This document shows positions 1 to 11,300 of a stretch of 64,000 nucleotides of DNA, one piece after another; within the stretch, counting starts at the first letter, position 1; each line of letters begins with the position of its first letter. The stretch is from Pholis gunnellus. Its lineage: Eukaryota > Chordata > Actinopteri > Perciformes > Pholidae. Both the position numbers and the translations under genes were made by a program. The stretch spans positions 19,314,128 through 19,378,127 of the forward strand of contig OU342820.1 of NCBI GenBank assembly GCA_910591455.2, given 5' to 3'. A model generated the notes under the pieces. That model was not told the origin of the DNA. It worked only from the letters and a program-made list of their open reading frames with translations, and searched no databases.

Positions 1-175
1 GACATACACATGCTTACATACTAATCAAAAAATAACTTAGATTATGAAAGATAAATCATACAAAAACAGTAAAATCTCTATATATGACAGTTTTCCCTAA
101 GATCTAGTATTGAGGTCTTCTTGTTTTTTTCAAAAGTCATTTGAAGTTGTGGTGGAGGGAGGGATGAGAGAGAGG

Positions 176-177
<2 letters not shown>

Positions 178-207
<30 letters not shown>
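178..207. repeat. (GA)n microsatellite
   Basis: Near-perfect GA dinucleotide run downstream of the ntf4 stop codon, in its probable 3' UTR or flank. Confidence 0.9.
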
Positions 208-211
<4 letters not shown>

Positions 212-302
212 GAGAAATACCCAAATCCATCATGTTAAAGGAAGTGCACACAGAAGGATGTCGCAGCTGCTCTGGTCTGTGTCACTTTCTACTCCCCCCC
301 TC

Positions 303-307
<5 letters not shown>

Positions 308-347
<40 letters not shown>
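308..347. repeat. (CT)n microsatellite
   Basis: About 20 CT dinucleotides, 20 bases beyond the ntf4 stop codon. On the ntf4 strand it reads (GA)n, so the transcript would carry two purine runs in its 3' UTR. Confidence 0.9.
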
Positions 348-351
<4 letters not shown>

Positions 352-367
352 CCTCCCTCTCTCCCTC

Positions 368-1720
368 TCAGCCTCTCCCCTTCCTCGTTAAGACCTCCCT
401 CCCCACCGCCTGATTGGCTCTGGACAGCAGCACACAGACGCAGGACGAGTCGATGCGGATCCACCTCCATCCCGTCCGGTTGTTGGCGTCCCTGGTGAGC
501 GCCCGGACGTACGACTGCTTGGCTTTGCACTCGCTCACCCACTGTTTCTTGTCCACGCCCAAGCAGCCGGCCCCGGCCACGCCCGTCCCGACGGATTTCG
601 GCGGCGCGCCGCCCCTCGACCGGCCGGCGTTGCTGAACTGCTCGGCCTCGCGACAGCGAGTCTCGTAGAAGTACTGTTTGAGTGGTCCCGTCTGGGTCTG
701 GATCTCCTGCAGGATGGTGACCTTCTGACCGTGGGAGTCGATGGCCGTCTTCTTGTCGATGACCCAGACGCTCTCCGCCTCGCACACCGACTTCTCCCCT
801 CTCCTCCTGTCGTTCAAGTGCGAGCGTTTGTCCCTTTTAACGGGCCGGGCGACCTCGGAGACGCTCGGGGAGTCTGCCCAGCTCAGAGTCCTGTCGATGG
901 CCCGGTCCCCGTGGCCCTCGATGTGCATGTCCTCCTGCTCCTCTCCATCCCTGTCCTCCTCCAGCAGGCCGGTCTCCAGCATGAGCAGGAGAGGCGGGTG
1001 CTCCGGAGGCGACGGGGACGGAGAGAACAAGACTCGCGGATGTGCGTCCAGCAACATCTCATCCAACCCGAGCCCCGCGTCCTCGGTCAGACCTCTTCCA
1101 GCCCCCGGTGTCCACGTGCTTCCTGTCCCGATTGTAGGCGCGTCCCTCGGCTTCTCCGAGGGAACGGTCGGACCCGGTCCTCTTTGACCCTTCAGACTAG
1201 AAGCAGGACTGACGGCAATCTTGGTTTCCGCTGTAGAAACCTGTAGTCTTTCTGTAGAGTCCTGAAGATTGTCCTTCTTGTCCACAAAGCTGGAGTAGCC
1301 TCGCCGGCTGCTGCTGTCAGCGTTCGAGTCCTTTGGTAGAGAACTATCCTGGTTAATATCCTCGGCCCTGAGCGTCCCTCCTTCCGTGGGAACATCCACG
1401 CTGGCTCTGCTTCTGCCATCGCTGCCCGAGTTGCTATTTGACCGGTCGGCTCCTCGGTTCTCCACTCCGAGCGTCTCTTCATCTGCGGAGGATTTCACAT
1501 AATCCCGGCGGTTCTGGAGGTTTTGTCTGTTGGCAGCCGCGTCGTAGTCCGTCCGCGAGGTATTTCCGCGGAAGTCGTGGTCCGCGGCGGGCGCTGCGAG
1601 GCGAGCGGCCGGGTCGTCATGGCGGTGCTCCGTCGTCGCGGCAGCAATCGTGGACACGGGGTCGTGGGGGAATGGCAGGGCCGAGGCAATCACCATGGCA
1701 ACCAGGGGAAGCCAGTGCAT
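368..1720 (-). CDS. ntf4: Neurotrophin-4-type precursor (single coding exon)
   Basis: Secreted growth factor precursor of the NGF/BDNF/NT-3/NT-4 family, which signals through Trk and p75 receptors. The 450-residue frame starts at the ATG at 1720-1718. Three further open codons lie upstream but begin with TTG. A pyrimidine-rich acceptor (AG at 1741-1740) sits about 20 bases upstream of the ATG, so a 5' UTR exon should be spliced on, as in other neurotrophin genes. Residues 1-17 form a signal peptide. The prodomain is long, about 280 residues, and rich in Ser, Asp and Arg. The furin-type site RDKR is at 296-299, giving a mature chain of 151 residues. All six cystine-knot cysteines are present (313, 356, 386, 398, 417, 419), with family signatures KQYFYETRC, WVSECKAKQSYVRALT and GWRWIRIDSSCVC. 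NT-4 is preferred over BDNF because of the Gly-rich insert between Cys2 and Cys3 and because kcna7, the human NTF4 neighbour, is in the window. A fish NT-6/7-type gene is the main alternative. Confidence 0.85.
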   Translation of the reverse strand: MHWLPLVAMVIASALPFPHDPVSTIAAATTEHRHDDPAARLAAPAADHDFRGNTSRTDYDAAANRQNLQNRRDYVKSSADEETLGVENRGADRSNSNSGSDGRSRASVDVPTEGGTLRAEDINQDSSLPKDSNADSSSRRGYSSFVDKKDNLQDSTERLQVSTAETKIAVSPASSLKGQRGPGPTVPSEKPRDAPTIGTGSTWTPGAGRGLTEDAGLGLDEMLLDAHPRVLFSPSPSPPEHPPLLLMLETGLLEEDRDGEEQEDMHIEGHGDRAIDRTLSWADSPSVSEVARPVKRDKRSHLNDRRRGEKSVCEAESVWVIDKKTAIDSHGQKVTILQEIQTQTGPLKQYFYETRCREAEQFSNAGRSRGGAPPKSVGTGVAGAGCLGVDKKQWVSECKAKQSYVRALTRDANNRTGWRWIRIDSSCVCVLLSRANQAVGREVLTRKGRG

Positions 1721-1739
1721 CACTCCCAAGACGTATCAG

Positions 1740-1765
1740 CTGAGGAAGCAAAGAGACGGGAGACA
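1740..1765 (-). promoter_or_regulatory. ntf4: Splice acceptor before the ntf4 coding exon
   Basis: On the minus strand a run of pyrimidines ends in CTTCCTCAG with AG at 1741-1740, and the coding ATG follows 19 bases later. Neurotrophin genes typically carry the whole coding region in a 3' exon joined to alternative 5' UTR exons. This is inference from the signal; no upstream ntf4 exon was identified. Confidence 0.55.
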
Positions 1766-2359
1766 CTGTGTGAAAGGTGGCTCGCACAAGTTTAACCCTA
1801 AGTACCTGAATTAAGATGTAAAAGGAGAGGGTTTACTGGGGGGCGCCGCAGCTTTAACCGCTGCGGTACGGCTTCAACGTCTTTGGCAGAACTCAAAGGT
1901 CGCCCTCTGCCCTCCTTTTTAAAAGCCTTTTTTTATTTCTTTTGTTCTGTTTTCTATCATCCGAGAATCTGGGAATGTCTTCAACAAACACGGTTTAACT
2001 CGGATCGACTTGTAAAAACTCACAAATTAGAAGAAGAAAGCATCCGAGGCAGACCTCAGGTATTCTAGTGGACTACACCTGGGCTGTGTGTGTGTGGGGG
2101 GGAATGATGCCTGAACTTGATATAATTCATCTGCACTCATGGCTATTGTAAACAACCGGCCTGCCACGACCTGCGTTATTTAAACTTTGTGCAGCTTGTT
2201 ATCACAAAAGGGATTAATAGTTGATTTTGTGCTGCAGAAATATAAAACAAATATTGCAGAATCTTTATAATAAATCCTCTCAGGGTCGGAGTCATGCAGC
2301 CGCAGGTGTGAGATTAAAAAGCGTCGACCATGTTACTAAGTGTTGTTTAAAGTTTATTT
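1766..2359. other. Non-coding sequence upstream of the ntf4 coding exon
   Basis: Probably ntf4 intron sequence. I see no supported exon or repeat in it. Confidence 0.5.
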
Positions 2360-2859
2360 NNNNNNNNNNNNNNNNNNNNNNNNNNNNNNNNNNNNNNNNN
2401 NNNNNNNNNNNNNNNNNNNNNNNNNNNNNNNNNNNNNNNNNNNNNNNNNNNNNNNNNNNNNNNNNNNNNNNNNNNNNNNNNNNNNNNNNNNNNNNNNNNN
2501 NNNNNNNNNNNNNNNNNNNNNNNNNNNNNNNNNNNNNNNNNNNNNNNNNNNNNNNNNNNNNNNNNNNNNNNNNNNNNNNNNNNNNNNNNNNNNNNNNNNN
2601 NNNNNNNNNNNNNNNNNNNNNNNNNNNNNNNNNNNNNNNNNNNNNNNNNNNNNNNNNNNNNNNNNNNNNNNNNNNNNNNNNNNNNNNNNNNNNNNNNNNN
2701 NNNNNNNNNNNNNNNNNNNNNNNNNNNNNNNNNNNNNNNNNNNNNNNNNNNNNNNNNNNNNNNNNNNNNNNNNNNNNNNNNNNNNNNNNNNNNNNNNNNN
2801 NNNNNNNNNNNNNNNNNNNNNNNNNNNNNNNNNNNNNNNNNNNNNNNNNNNNNNNNNNN
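2360..2859. other. Assembly gap (500 N)
   Basis: Exactly 500 undetermined bases, a round number that suggests a placeholder gap rather than a measured length. Any frame drawn across it is meaningless. Confidence 0.99.
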
Positions 2860-3590
2860 ACGTGTGAAGGGGTGGATGTCACTGCTTGTTTTGTTTGCTC
2901 AAAAGGTGACTCAGTGTGTTTATCGGTGACCATCAGTGTGTGCGTGAACATATGAATGAGTGACAACAGCAAAGCCTCTCGGTGACAGGTCGTGTGTGCT
3001 CGGCGGGGGCCACACCCTTTGACGCCATGCAGCTGCCAGCAGCAAGGTTCGGTCGACGCATCACTCACTCAGTCGCCCCGGGCCGTCTCTAAAGTGCCCG
3101 CTCGTCATGAACGATGATGAATATCATCAAAGCGCGTTGAGCTTCCTGTTTGCTCTGGCTACCCATCCACCGGGGCTGCCAGATAAACCCAGGTGTGTTG
3201 GGCTGATGAAAGCACGTTAAACGGTAAAACAAGAAGGGCTGTTAACACACGGAGAGGCCAGCCAGCGGCTGAGGAAGTGTGTGTGTGTGTGTGTGTGTGT
3301 GTGCTGCAAAGTGAAAGCAGTGTGTAATAGAAGATCATTTCTAATGAGCCAACTGGTGAAGAGGAGTTGGCACGGTGTGATATATATCCACGAAGAATCT
3401 GCAGGATTTGAATTATGTGAGTGTCTTCTGTTGCAGGAGAGTTATAGAGTCCTGAAGGAGCGTCCACTCTAGTGGACTTTAAAGATTTATTGTAAAACTC
3501 AAACATTATTTAGCATTTTTCTACTTCCGGGTCCCTCGTCTTGAAGTCATTAGTTTTTTCTTATTGGGTTTTTGGTTGGATGAATTAGTC
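2860..3590. other. Intergenic, no gene seen
   Basis: Apart from a TG microsatellite at about 3277-3302, I see no coding signal or recognisable element. Confidence 0.6.
3277..3302. repeat. (TG)n microsatellite
   Basis: Thirteen or so TG dinucleotides. Confidence 0.9.
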
Positions 3591-3594
3591 GTCG

Positions 3595-4025
3595 CATTGG
3601 TTTATGAACTGCAGTTTTGAAGCCCCCAGTTCGCCATCTTGGTTCTTTGACTATTTTGGGGGTTTTTTTGCAGCCAGTGAGCGGAAGTGACCATATTTGG
3701 AATACGGAGTGACGTAGAGACGCCGTATACATCTCTGGTAGCGATCTGTCAATCACAGTAGCCCCGTCCTAAAGCATCCCCTGCTTTATGGTCTGTCTGA
3801 CTCTAAATGGACCATCATTTACTAAATGAACATCATGCTGTATTGAAGAAGACTTGAAACTGGAGATTGAGACCATAAACTCATGTTTACAATGTTTACT
3901 GAGGTAATAAATCAAGAGAGAAGTAGAGTCATTTTCTCATAGACTTCTATACAACCAGAGGAGTCGCCCCCTGCTGGACACTAGAGAGAATGCAGCTTTA
4001 AGACACTTCCTGATCGGCTTCATAT
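3595..4025. repeat. Decayed interspersed repeat of a fish-wide type
   Basis: The text around 3600-4025 (motifs such as AGCCCCCAGTTCGCCATCTT and GTCGCCCCCTGCTGGACACT) matches, from memory, a dispersed repeat seen many times in percomorph genomes. No coding capacity. The class is not assigned. A search against a fish repeat library would settle it. Confidence 0.5.
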
Positions 4026-4084
4026 GTTAGAACCGGAGAGATTACCGTCTGGTTAAAACAAGCTTCAACGAGTTTATGTTCAAC

Positions 4085-4320
4085 GAGATAAAATAAGTAA
4101 GTAAATACTTCTCCTGTAAATTTTTAAGTGTCTTAAAAAAAGGTGGGCGCTAACAAGTGTCTAAATGAGACGACTAACCGTCCTCACTACAACACTAGTC
4201 CTCCTTTAGCTCAGTGATGGTGACGTGAAGTCATGTGACTATGTCTGACAATTGCGTTCATGCTTCAAAAATCATAAAAGCGGTGTTCATTTGTGAAGAT
4301 TATCTTGCTGAACAAACCCT
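4085..4320 (+). repeat. Dispersed repeat, copy 1 (inverted relative to 41.7 kb)
   Basis: This stretch shares several blocks with the reverse complement of 41690-41900. They include GTGTCTAAATGAGACG, GAAGTCATGTGAC, CTTCAAAAATC and AAGATTATCTTGCTGAACAAA. The two copies are about 37 kb apart in opposite orientation, so they belong to one interspersed family. Confidence 0.65.
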
Positions 4321-5262
4321 GTAACTGTGCCACAGAGATTATTTTGGCCCGTTGGCCTTTTTGTGGAGGGAACCAGAGCGACGCTGGCTTCCCGTCTCTG
4401 CAGCACTCTTTATGCTTCTTAAGGGTTTTTCTTGGAGGCACCACGCAGACGGCAGGCGAGCACAGTCTCTTAAGTGGTTTCTTTGTAAAACAGCAGCAGC
4501 ACTTCATCACCACGCTCCATTTGCTGCAATGACACGCATCATTTGCCGCTCCCTGCGAGGCTAGACGAGCACCACGACGGCCCTCCGCCCTGGAAAACCC
4601 AACCCGAGCACTCTGGACCCCCCCCCCCCCCCCCAGACAAACACACAGTCTGTCTAAATCAAAAAAAGACCTCACTTAGTGGATAAAACCCCACTCAACA
4701 CCACACACTTGTGTTAATCCTAACCTCCGTAGCCCTGATGTTCTTCCAGAGGAGCACAGGAATACTAGCATGAAACCACAGGACGAGGGCCTGAACCAAC
4801 AGACGGGAAGCGACCACGTCACCGAGCGAAGCTCCACCAATAAACAGACTTGACAGAATAAACTACGACATTCGCGGCGAGGCCTCCGCGAGCCACAGCG
4901 GCACCCGGAATTATTCACCATCGATTGTGAGACCGAACACCAATTAAAAACGGCGGAGAAGCCGCCTGTTTCTTCTTGTTTTATGTTCCAGAGGAGAAAC
5001 TGAGCAGAACTGTAACATTCAGGATATCAGGGAGATGACCTCACAGAACATTTTTAAGTGACAGCTTGAGACGGTTCCATTTCACTTTGCTTTCAACTTG
5101 TCTTACAACACGCAGTGTTTTCCTCCCTCTGAACCACGAGTTCATTATGTTACTGATGTTATTACTGATGGTACTCGTTTCCATTTAACCGTGACACTGG
5201 TTTTCTTATTGTAAAACACCCTGAGCCGGGCCTACATTATAGGGTGTCATGTGATTATTATT
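4321..5262. other. Intergenic, no gene seen
   Basis: Contains a C homopolymer near 4618-4634. The open frames on both strands lack recognisable domains and are judged to be chance. Confidence 0.55.
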
Positions 5263-5606
5263 AGGGCTGCCACTAACAATTATTAAATATAAATATTAGA
5301 TGATTAATCTAGTGATTCTTTTCTTGATAAAATGATTAATTGTTTGGTCTATAAAACATCAGAAATCTGTGAAACAATACCACAATTTCCTTCAGTCCGA
5401 GAGGATGTTTTCTTATTTCTTATTGTGTTCGACCAACAGTCTGAAACCCAAATAGATTACACGTTACTATAAAGTCAAATTCTAACATTTTAGAAGCTTG
5501 AACCAGAGAATGCTTTTTTTTTTTTGCTTTAAAAACATCCAAAACAATCGCCGATTTCTCTTCTGTTGATCAACTAATTGCCTAAAAGAATCATCTCGTC
5601 TCTAAA
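5263..5606 (+). repeat. Interspersed repeat, AGGGCTGCAACTAACGATT family, copy 1
   Basis: Begins AGGGCTGCCACTAACAATTA, carries the internal GTTTGGTCTATAAAACATCAG block, and ends CTCGTCTCTAAA. This layout matches a short non-autonomous repeat very common in fish. Related pieces lie near 19195-19350, 31060-31294 (opposite strand) and 39755-39880. Confidence 0.65.
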
Positions 5607-6374
5607 ACTGTTGTGATTATTAGTTTAAATGACTAAAACACATGAGTCCAACGCCCTCGTTGACGTGCGGCAGCTTCAGGCGCTTTGCTCTTAAAAACAC
5701 GACAAACACGAACACAGAAGAACAATAAAGGAAAGTGGCTCTGTAGTAAATCTGGCCTCTGGCAAATTGGTCTGACTCCTGTTTTGAGTGCCGCCAGTGT
5801 GAACCGCGGGGGCTTAATCCACACGAGACAGCCTGAGTGAGGGAGGAATCAGGGGGAGTTATGGTACAGAGAGACCCTCCCCAGGAAACAGATGCCATAA
5901 AGCAGCCCCCACACCTGGCAGTGGCTACTGCACCGATAGCCTGTTAACAAAGTACTGCCCCCCCCCCCTCCTCATGCGTGGCTAATGTCAGACACGTCCA
6001 CCTGACAGAGAGTTAATGCACTCTGTGTTAGTGTTGGGACCAGGCCCCGTCCTAACCTAATCCTGCCTATACTTTGAAGTCGACGGGATGTCTGGAGGCC
6101 GGTTTTTGCACCTCACATCACATCTTTCAGCAGACTTTGTGACAAGTTCAGGGCTGATAAAGTCTGTCTGAAACGCATCCGAGTGTGACCGTCACAGACA
6201 GTGACAGCACAGGAGTGGCTGCGACACCAATGCGACGTGGAAAAAAACCAAAGATAACACATGCAGGTAAATGTTTGTCCTCTCTGTGAGGGTACAGTTA
6301 CAGGCCTCGGCCTCGCTGTCCCACTGTGCAAACAGCACATTAGTTCCAGCTCTGTGGTCGTTTCATACCACAGA
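5607..6374. other. Intergenic, no gene seen
   Basis: No supported coding region. Ends at the TCC microsatellite. Confidence 0.5.
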
Positions 6375-6443
6375 TCCTCCTCCTCCTCCTCCTCCTCCTC
6401 CTCCTCCTCCTCCTCCTCCTCCTCCTCCTCCTCCTCCTCCTCC
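6375..6443. repeat. (TCC)23 trinucleotide microsatellite
   Basis: Twenty-three uninterrupted TCC units. It creates long artificial poly-Ser, poly-Pro and poly-Glu frames, none of which should be read as a protein. Confidence 0.95.
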
Positions 6444-6543
6444 TCTCCTAACATCAGATGAAACGTCTCTATCAGTCACATCTGTCACATCACATGAACA
6501 TCTTTCTTTTCTCTTTCACACGACAACACAAACTCCTGGTGAG

Positions 6544-6976
6544 CAGCGGTGGAATGTAACCAAGTACATTTGGTCTGACTTACAACTTTAGAGGTACTTG
6601 TACTTTAGTATTTATGCTACTTTATACATTACGCTACATTTCAGCTTGAAGTAAACTTTTTACTCTACTACAGTTATCTGATAGCTTTAATTACTTTGCA
6701 GACACTCAACAAATACATTATGACGTAATATTATAGATTGAAATAAAACGTTATTGATCCCTGTGGGGAAGTTCGCCAGCTACCCAGCAGATAAAGTATG
6801 AGGTCATTAAAATAAGCTCCACCTTTAACAGCTGATCATATATATATATATCATAATCCAGTAATATAATATATATATGTATTCTGCATACATTCACTTT
6901 TGGTATATTTTGATGCCAATACTTTTGTGTGAGCATTTCTACAATGTGTTATTGTGGAGTACTTCCTCCACCACTG
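6544..6976. mobile_element. Non-autonomous hAT-type element (MITE)
   Basis: The element starts CAGCGGTGGAATG and ends CCTCCACCACTG, imperfect terminal inverted repeats of the CAGTGGTGGAA kind. The flanks are CTGGTGAG (6536-6543) and CTGCTGAT (6977-6984). They match at 6 of 8 positions and read as a decayed 8-bp target duplication, the hAT signature. The interior has blocks such as GAGGTACTTGTACTTTAGTA that I recall from this abundant fish family. It has no transposase. Confidence 0.75.
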
Positions 6977-6984
6977 CTGCTGAT

Positions 6985-8160
6985 GAGGTACTGTACATAG
7001 TACTGCAATTAAATAGCACAACACATCACATAGTAGAGTGTGATGGAACATTTAGTGAGTGGAATTTAACTCTATAGAAACTGTAAAAGCTGTAGAACTT
7101 ATATTCTCAGTGATTATTGACCTCCCCCCCCCATAATAAACCTCCCACTGTGTGGTCCAGCCTCTTCATGACAACATCAAATGAAGACATCAGCAGCAGG
7201 TTTGTTTTCATTGCCACCTGTGTGATCTACCTGCGGGTGAGGATTGTGACTCGGTAGCTCTCACCTCACCTGACTGACTGCCAACGAAAACATGGCACAT
7301 TAACAACGAGGCTGCAGGACTGCCAAAGACAATAAAACAAGTGTTCTCACTGGTGTTTAAAATGCTTCAATATTGTGCAAAAAAAGAAGTAAAAAGAGTT
7401 TTAAAAAATGCATGAAATATGTTAAACATATTTAATAAAAAAAATTAAAAAAAATTAATTAAATACATAAATAAGTAAATACTGCTAATAAATTGACCTA
7501 ATTAAATAACGTAAGGGTTACTAGGGCTACCTAACTGACTGGATCCAACAATGAATAAATGTGTATGTATATTAGTTAATTATGTTTATAATACTACACA
7601 TTTAAGGCCTCCGTGTGTGATTTAGAGCCACGTACCGTTGAGGTGAGATCCGGACCCCGCGTCCTTCCAGCTGACACCACATTGATTATAAGTCCTGTCG
7701 CCAGTTACTCAACTGGTTTCTTTAAGAAAATAAACTCAACACACGCCGTCGCATGGAAACCACAGAACTAAACACGAACATTTCTTTCTTCTTTTGACAC
7801 TCCGTGACATCGCATGTGCCGAAGAGGGAGAAAGTAAAGCAACAAATAAAAAGAGTTAAGAAACCAAAGAAACCTCTCCTGTCCCTGGGAGCGCTTCTAC
7901 TGAAGCTAGATTATGAAGCCCAGAAACGTGTAACAAAAATGTAAACGTGCCACAAAGTTGAGATATTCCATGAGTTGTTACTCCTCCAAGGCAGACGGGT
8001 GGAAAAGTATGTCAGTGAAGAAGTTGGCCAAATGTTTTAAGACCTGAACTCCGCCTGAAACGCGTAAAGTCGGGCAAATAGTTAAGCTAGCATGACTAGC
8101 TAGTATAACGTCCGGTATTTCCTTTCAAAGTAAAATCCACTGCGAGATATGAATACTGCG
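6985..8160. other. Intergenic, AT-rich, no gene seen
   Basis: AT-rich sequence without domain-bearing frames or clear repeats. Confidence 0.5.
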
Positions 8161-8184
8161 ATGCTTTTATTTTGAAGACAAAAA

Positions 8185-8330
8185 CAGCCACTTCCGGCGC
8201 AACTTCTTCTTCGCCGCTGCTAACTTGGCACAGTTACTACTCCGGTTTCTCCTGGGAAGCGCAAAGACGAGTCGGAGTTTTTTTGTTTTTTTTCTTCCTC
8301 AGGAGGTTAGTATATTAAAAAAGACCTACA
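8185..8330. promoter_or_regulatory. Possible promoter-like GC-richer block with an ETS site
   Basis: CTTCCGG at 8191-8197 is followed by a GC-richer stretch with several CpGs in an AT-rich neighbourhood. No coding exon could be attached to it on either strand. It might serve a non-coding RNA or a distal ntf4 5' exon. Weak inference. Confidence 0.2.
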
Positions 8331-11300
8331 GCAACACAACGAGTAACATCTGGGAGAGCAGATGTGTCTTAAAAACGCGTTTCCTAAACACATGCATGTA
8401 ATATAAAACAGTAAGCCAGCGTTTAAAGCAGAATTAGCCCCCAAAAATGCCAGCTAGATATGATGCATTCAAACAAACATTGTGCGAGTTGTAAAGTCAG
8501 ACTTCCCATGTGCGTGACTGGGGTTTCTTTTACCTCCACGCTTTTCTCTTTTTTTTTCATCTCCGCCCGACACTTCCCTTGAAAACAATTTGATGAATTG
8601 CGTTGGCACGGATCCACGCAATGCGAGTATATTATGGGTTGGTAACAGTGCAAATTATTACAAACACGCTGTAGTGAAGCTGGATGGCGCAATTCGTCGA
8701 AGCCTCGTTCCGCAAGTGGCCTCGTTCCGCAAGTGCAACATAATCTCTGGCTCAATCAGACCTGAGGATGTAACTTTATGTTTTAATGCCAAATCAGAGT
8801 CTGCTTTCAGATTGCTTCCTGCTTTGCTGAATATCTTGCTGAAGGGCACTTTGGCAGGATGGTTTGGACTCTTGATGACTTCATCTGCTGTAATTAGCGC
8901 TTTGATACGTCATTGGACACCATATCCGAAATATAGTGGATGACAAAAGTAAAAACACAGATGGCACACAAACACCAGAGAGACGCATGTTTCAACATGG
9001 ACACAGGCCAAAATCCTAACTTCCATACACACGTTTTAACAGGGGTGGACTCACTGATTTGGGGGCCCCTAGGCAATGGTTATCATGGGGCCCCCTAAGC
9101 CAGAACCCTGACCCCCATCACACCAAACCAGCTGTTAATTAAAAATACTGCATCCTGGAATAACCTCTGTTTAACACTACAAGTCTTCTACAGGTTTTGT
9201 TCTGAAGCAACTATTCTACATTTATTTTTTATAGGAAATGTGCTGCTGTACTACGTTCATGCAGCTTCTTAGATGTCAACACTGATACTTTTTTATTATT
9301 TGCTTGCAAAAAGATGTATTTATTTAATACATAAATGTATTTATCATTTATTGAAACAGCGGGCAAAGAAACATGTGATTTGTTTTTGTTTGTCCTCCAA
9401 AGCTAGAGATATTATAGGAATTCAACCCACAGCATTTTTTATCATTTATGTAAAATAATTATGTTTGTGCTAAAAACTGACACATTTTTCCTTTGATCCA
9501 TTTTTGCATTTTTTCCAAAGTTTCTCAACAAAATGAGACAATTGCGTATGTTCATGACATGGATGTGTTCTCTCGATGTAATACTGTCCCACTTTATAAA
9601 TGTAAGTATGTGTTAACTTTACCTTTGTGCACTCGGGTATTTCCCATATGAAACCTTCACGTTGTTAACTACTGCAGTTGGTGTTGTTTATATAATAAAT
9701 TATAAACACAGTTATCTTTCTGCTTATGTCGGTTAGATGAGTGCAGGCGGCTTCAGGACTCCTGGAAAGTTGAAAGGACGGAAAGAGGAGCTGGTGACCG
9801 GCTGCTCTGTCCACTCACAGGTCTTTGGGGGGGGGAAAGTCGGCGAAGGCCCAGCGGAGACACAATGGGGGTCTATGGAGGACACACAGGCCGACAGACA
9901 GTTCAACGGGTCCTCTGAGCAGATAAGTCGTCCCCCATACAAACCAGACGAGGGATCACTGATATTGACCCGCGAGAACAGCGCGTCCACTGAGCCTCCC
10001 CACCTTGAATGGCCTTGTTGAAAAGGAGAGCCATAAATTGGCGGATGAGCAGAGGGAGGGGGAGACTCTGCCTCCCCCCCTCTACCTCCCGCCTCCCCCT
10101 TTCCTCACATACTATCTCTTTCTTTCCTTTACCAAGTAGTGGTTTCCATCTCACCAAACCCCTTTCCCCCTGAATGTTTAAAAAGATGAAAGGATAAGGA
10201 AAAGAATGGAGACAAAAGAGGGGAGGGTTACGTTACAACCCTGCCCCTGAGAGACTGCTCATGAAAGAGTTTGGGGATGGGAGAGATAGGGACCGGAGAG
10301 GAGACACAGAGAGAGACGAGGGGGGGGGGGGGATCATGAAAAGAGGTTTTTCAAACTCAAAGCCGCTAAAACGGGTCACTTCTGTATAGAGAGGCGGACT
10401 AAAGTGCAGTCTTCACTCAGGGACGGAGACATTTAACACTGTCAATACCCGCAGATGGAGGGGAGCGTTGATGTACTTGCACCCGTTGACTGACAAACAC
10501 ACAGGATCACACACACGATCACACACACACACACACTGTCTCTCAGAGGTTTCTCTCAACCGTGCCCACCGTACAGCAGCACCACATTTAGATTTGGGGG
10601 AATGTTCTCTCTTCGCCGTTAACACATATACGCACTGCCTGGTGTCTCCCTCGCGGCGTTCCTCCCTCTTGGCATTTAGTGTCAGTCACCCGAAATCCCT
10701 GCAACCCTCCCACCATTCTCTCGATCTCCATCTTTGTCTGAACTTGCCCTGCACGCACTTAGATATTTCCGCCTCAGGGTGCATCAGTGAGAGCTGGAGT
10801 CAAGAGAAAGAGAGCGAGGGACAAAGTTGTTAGCTAGTGTGTGGACAGGAGTGGCGGTCAAACAAAGATGATGATTGAAAAGGTTTATCTCGCTCTCGCT
10901 TTTACAAACACAACACACAACACATTCAGACATGCAAAACTAAACATTTCACAATCAAGGATATCCGCTGGGTTGCACCGACAGGGATTTGTTTTTAAAA
11001 CCTGATTAAATCATTTAGCTTTAAATCATGTTGCACCAAACTTTAGAACTGGCTCAGGATTAAGAAAGATTACATTTAAACTTCTCTTTAGTTTTTACTC
11101 TAAACTTGTGATCCTAGTATTAACTTTACTTACACTTGAGGAGGTTTAACTTGTAAAATGGCTGCTTTTTCAGATGGATTGAGCCAAAATGATCAAGTTC
11201 CGTGAGGAAAGTTAAGTGACAGTTTTATGATGCTGCTGCTGAATTTCGACTAACAGGCAGTCATTTTTTTATCGTCTAGTTTGCCTTATTGCTCCATTTA

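Larger units (their letters stand above)
1..367. other. ntf4 3' flank
   Basis: Sequence downstream of the ntf4 stop. It holds two purine/pyrimidine microsatellites. I see no AATAAA on the minus strand here, so the 3' UTR may extend past the window edge. Confidence 0.5.

Noticed and set aside
232..498. Plus-strand Ser/Leu/Pro-rich frame next to ntf4
   Set aside because: It is produced by the CT microsatellite and lies antisense to ntf4.
2221..3068. Long frames spanning 2221-3068
   Set aside because: They are mostly unknown residues across the 500-base N gap.
6113..6591. Poly-Glu, poly-Ser and poly-Pro frames
   Set aside because: All are translations of the TCC repeat.
8590..8943. 117-codon plus-strand frame
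   Set aside because: No recognisable domain, no splice signals that help, and an overlapping frame on the other strand. Judged to be chance.
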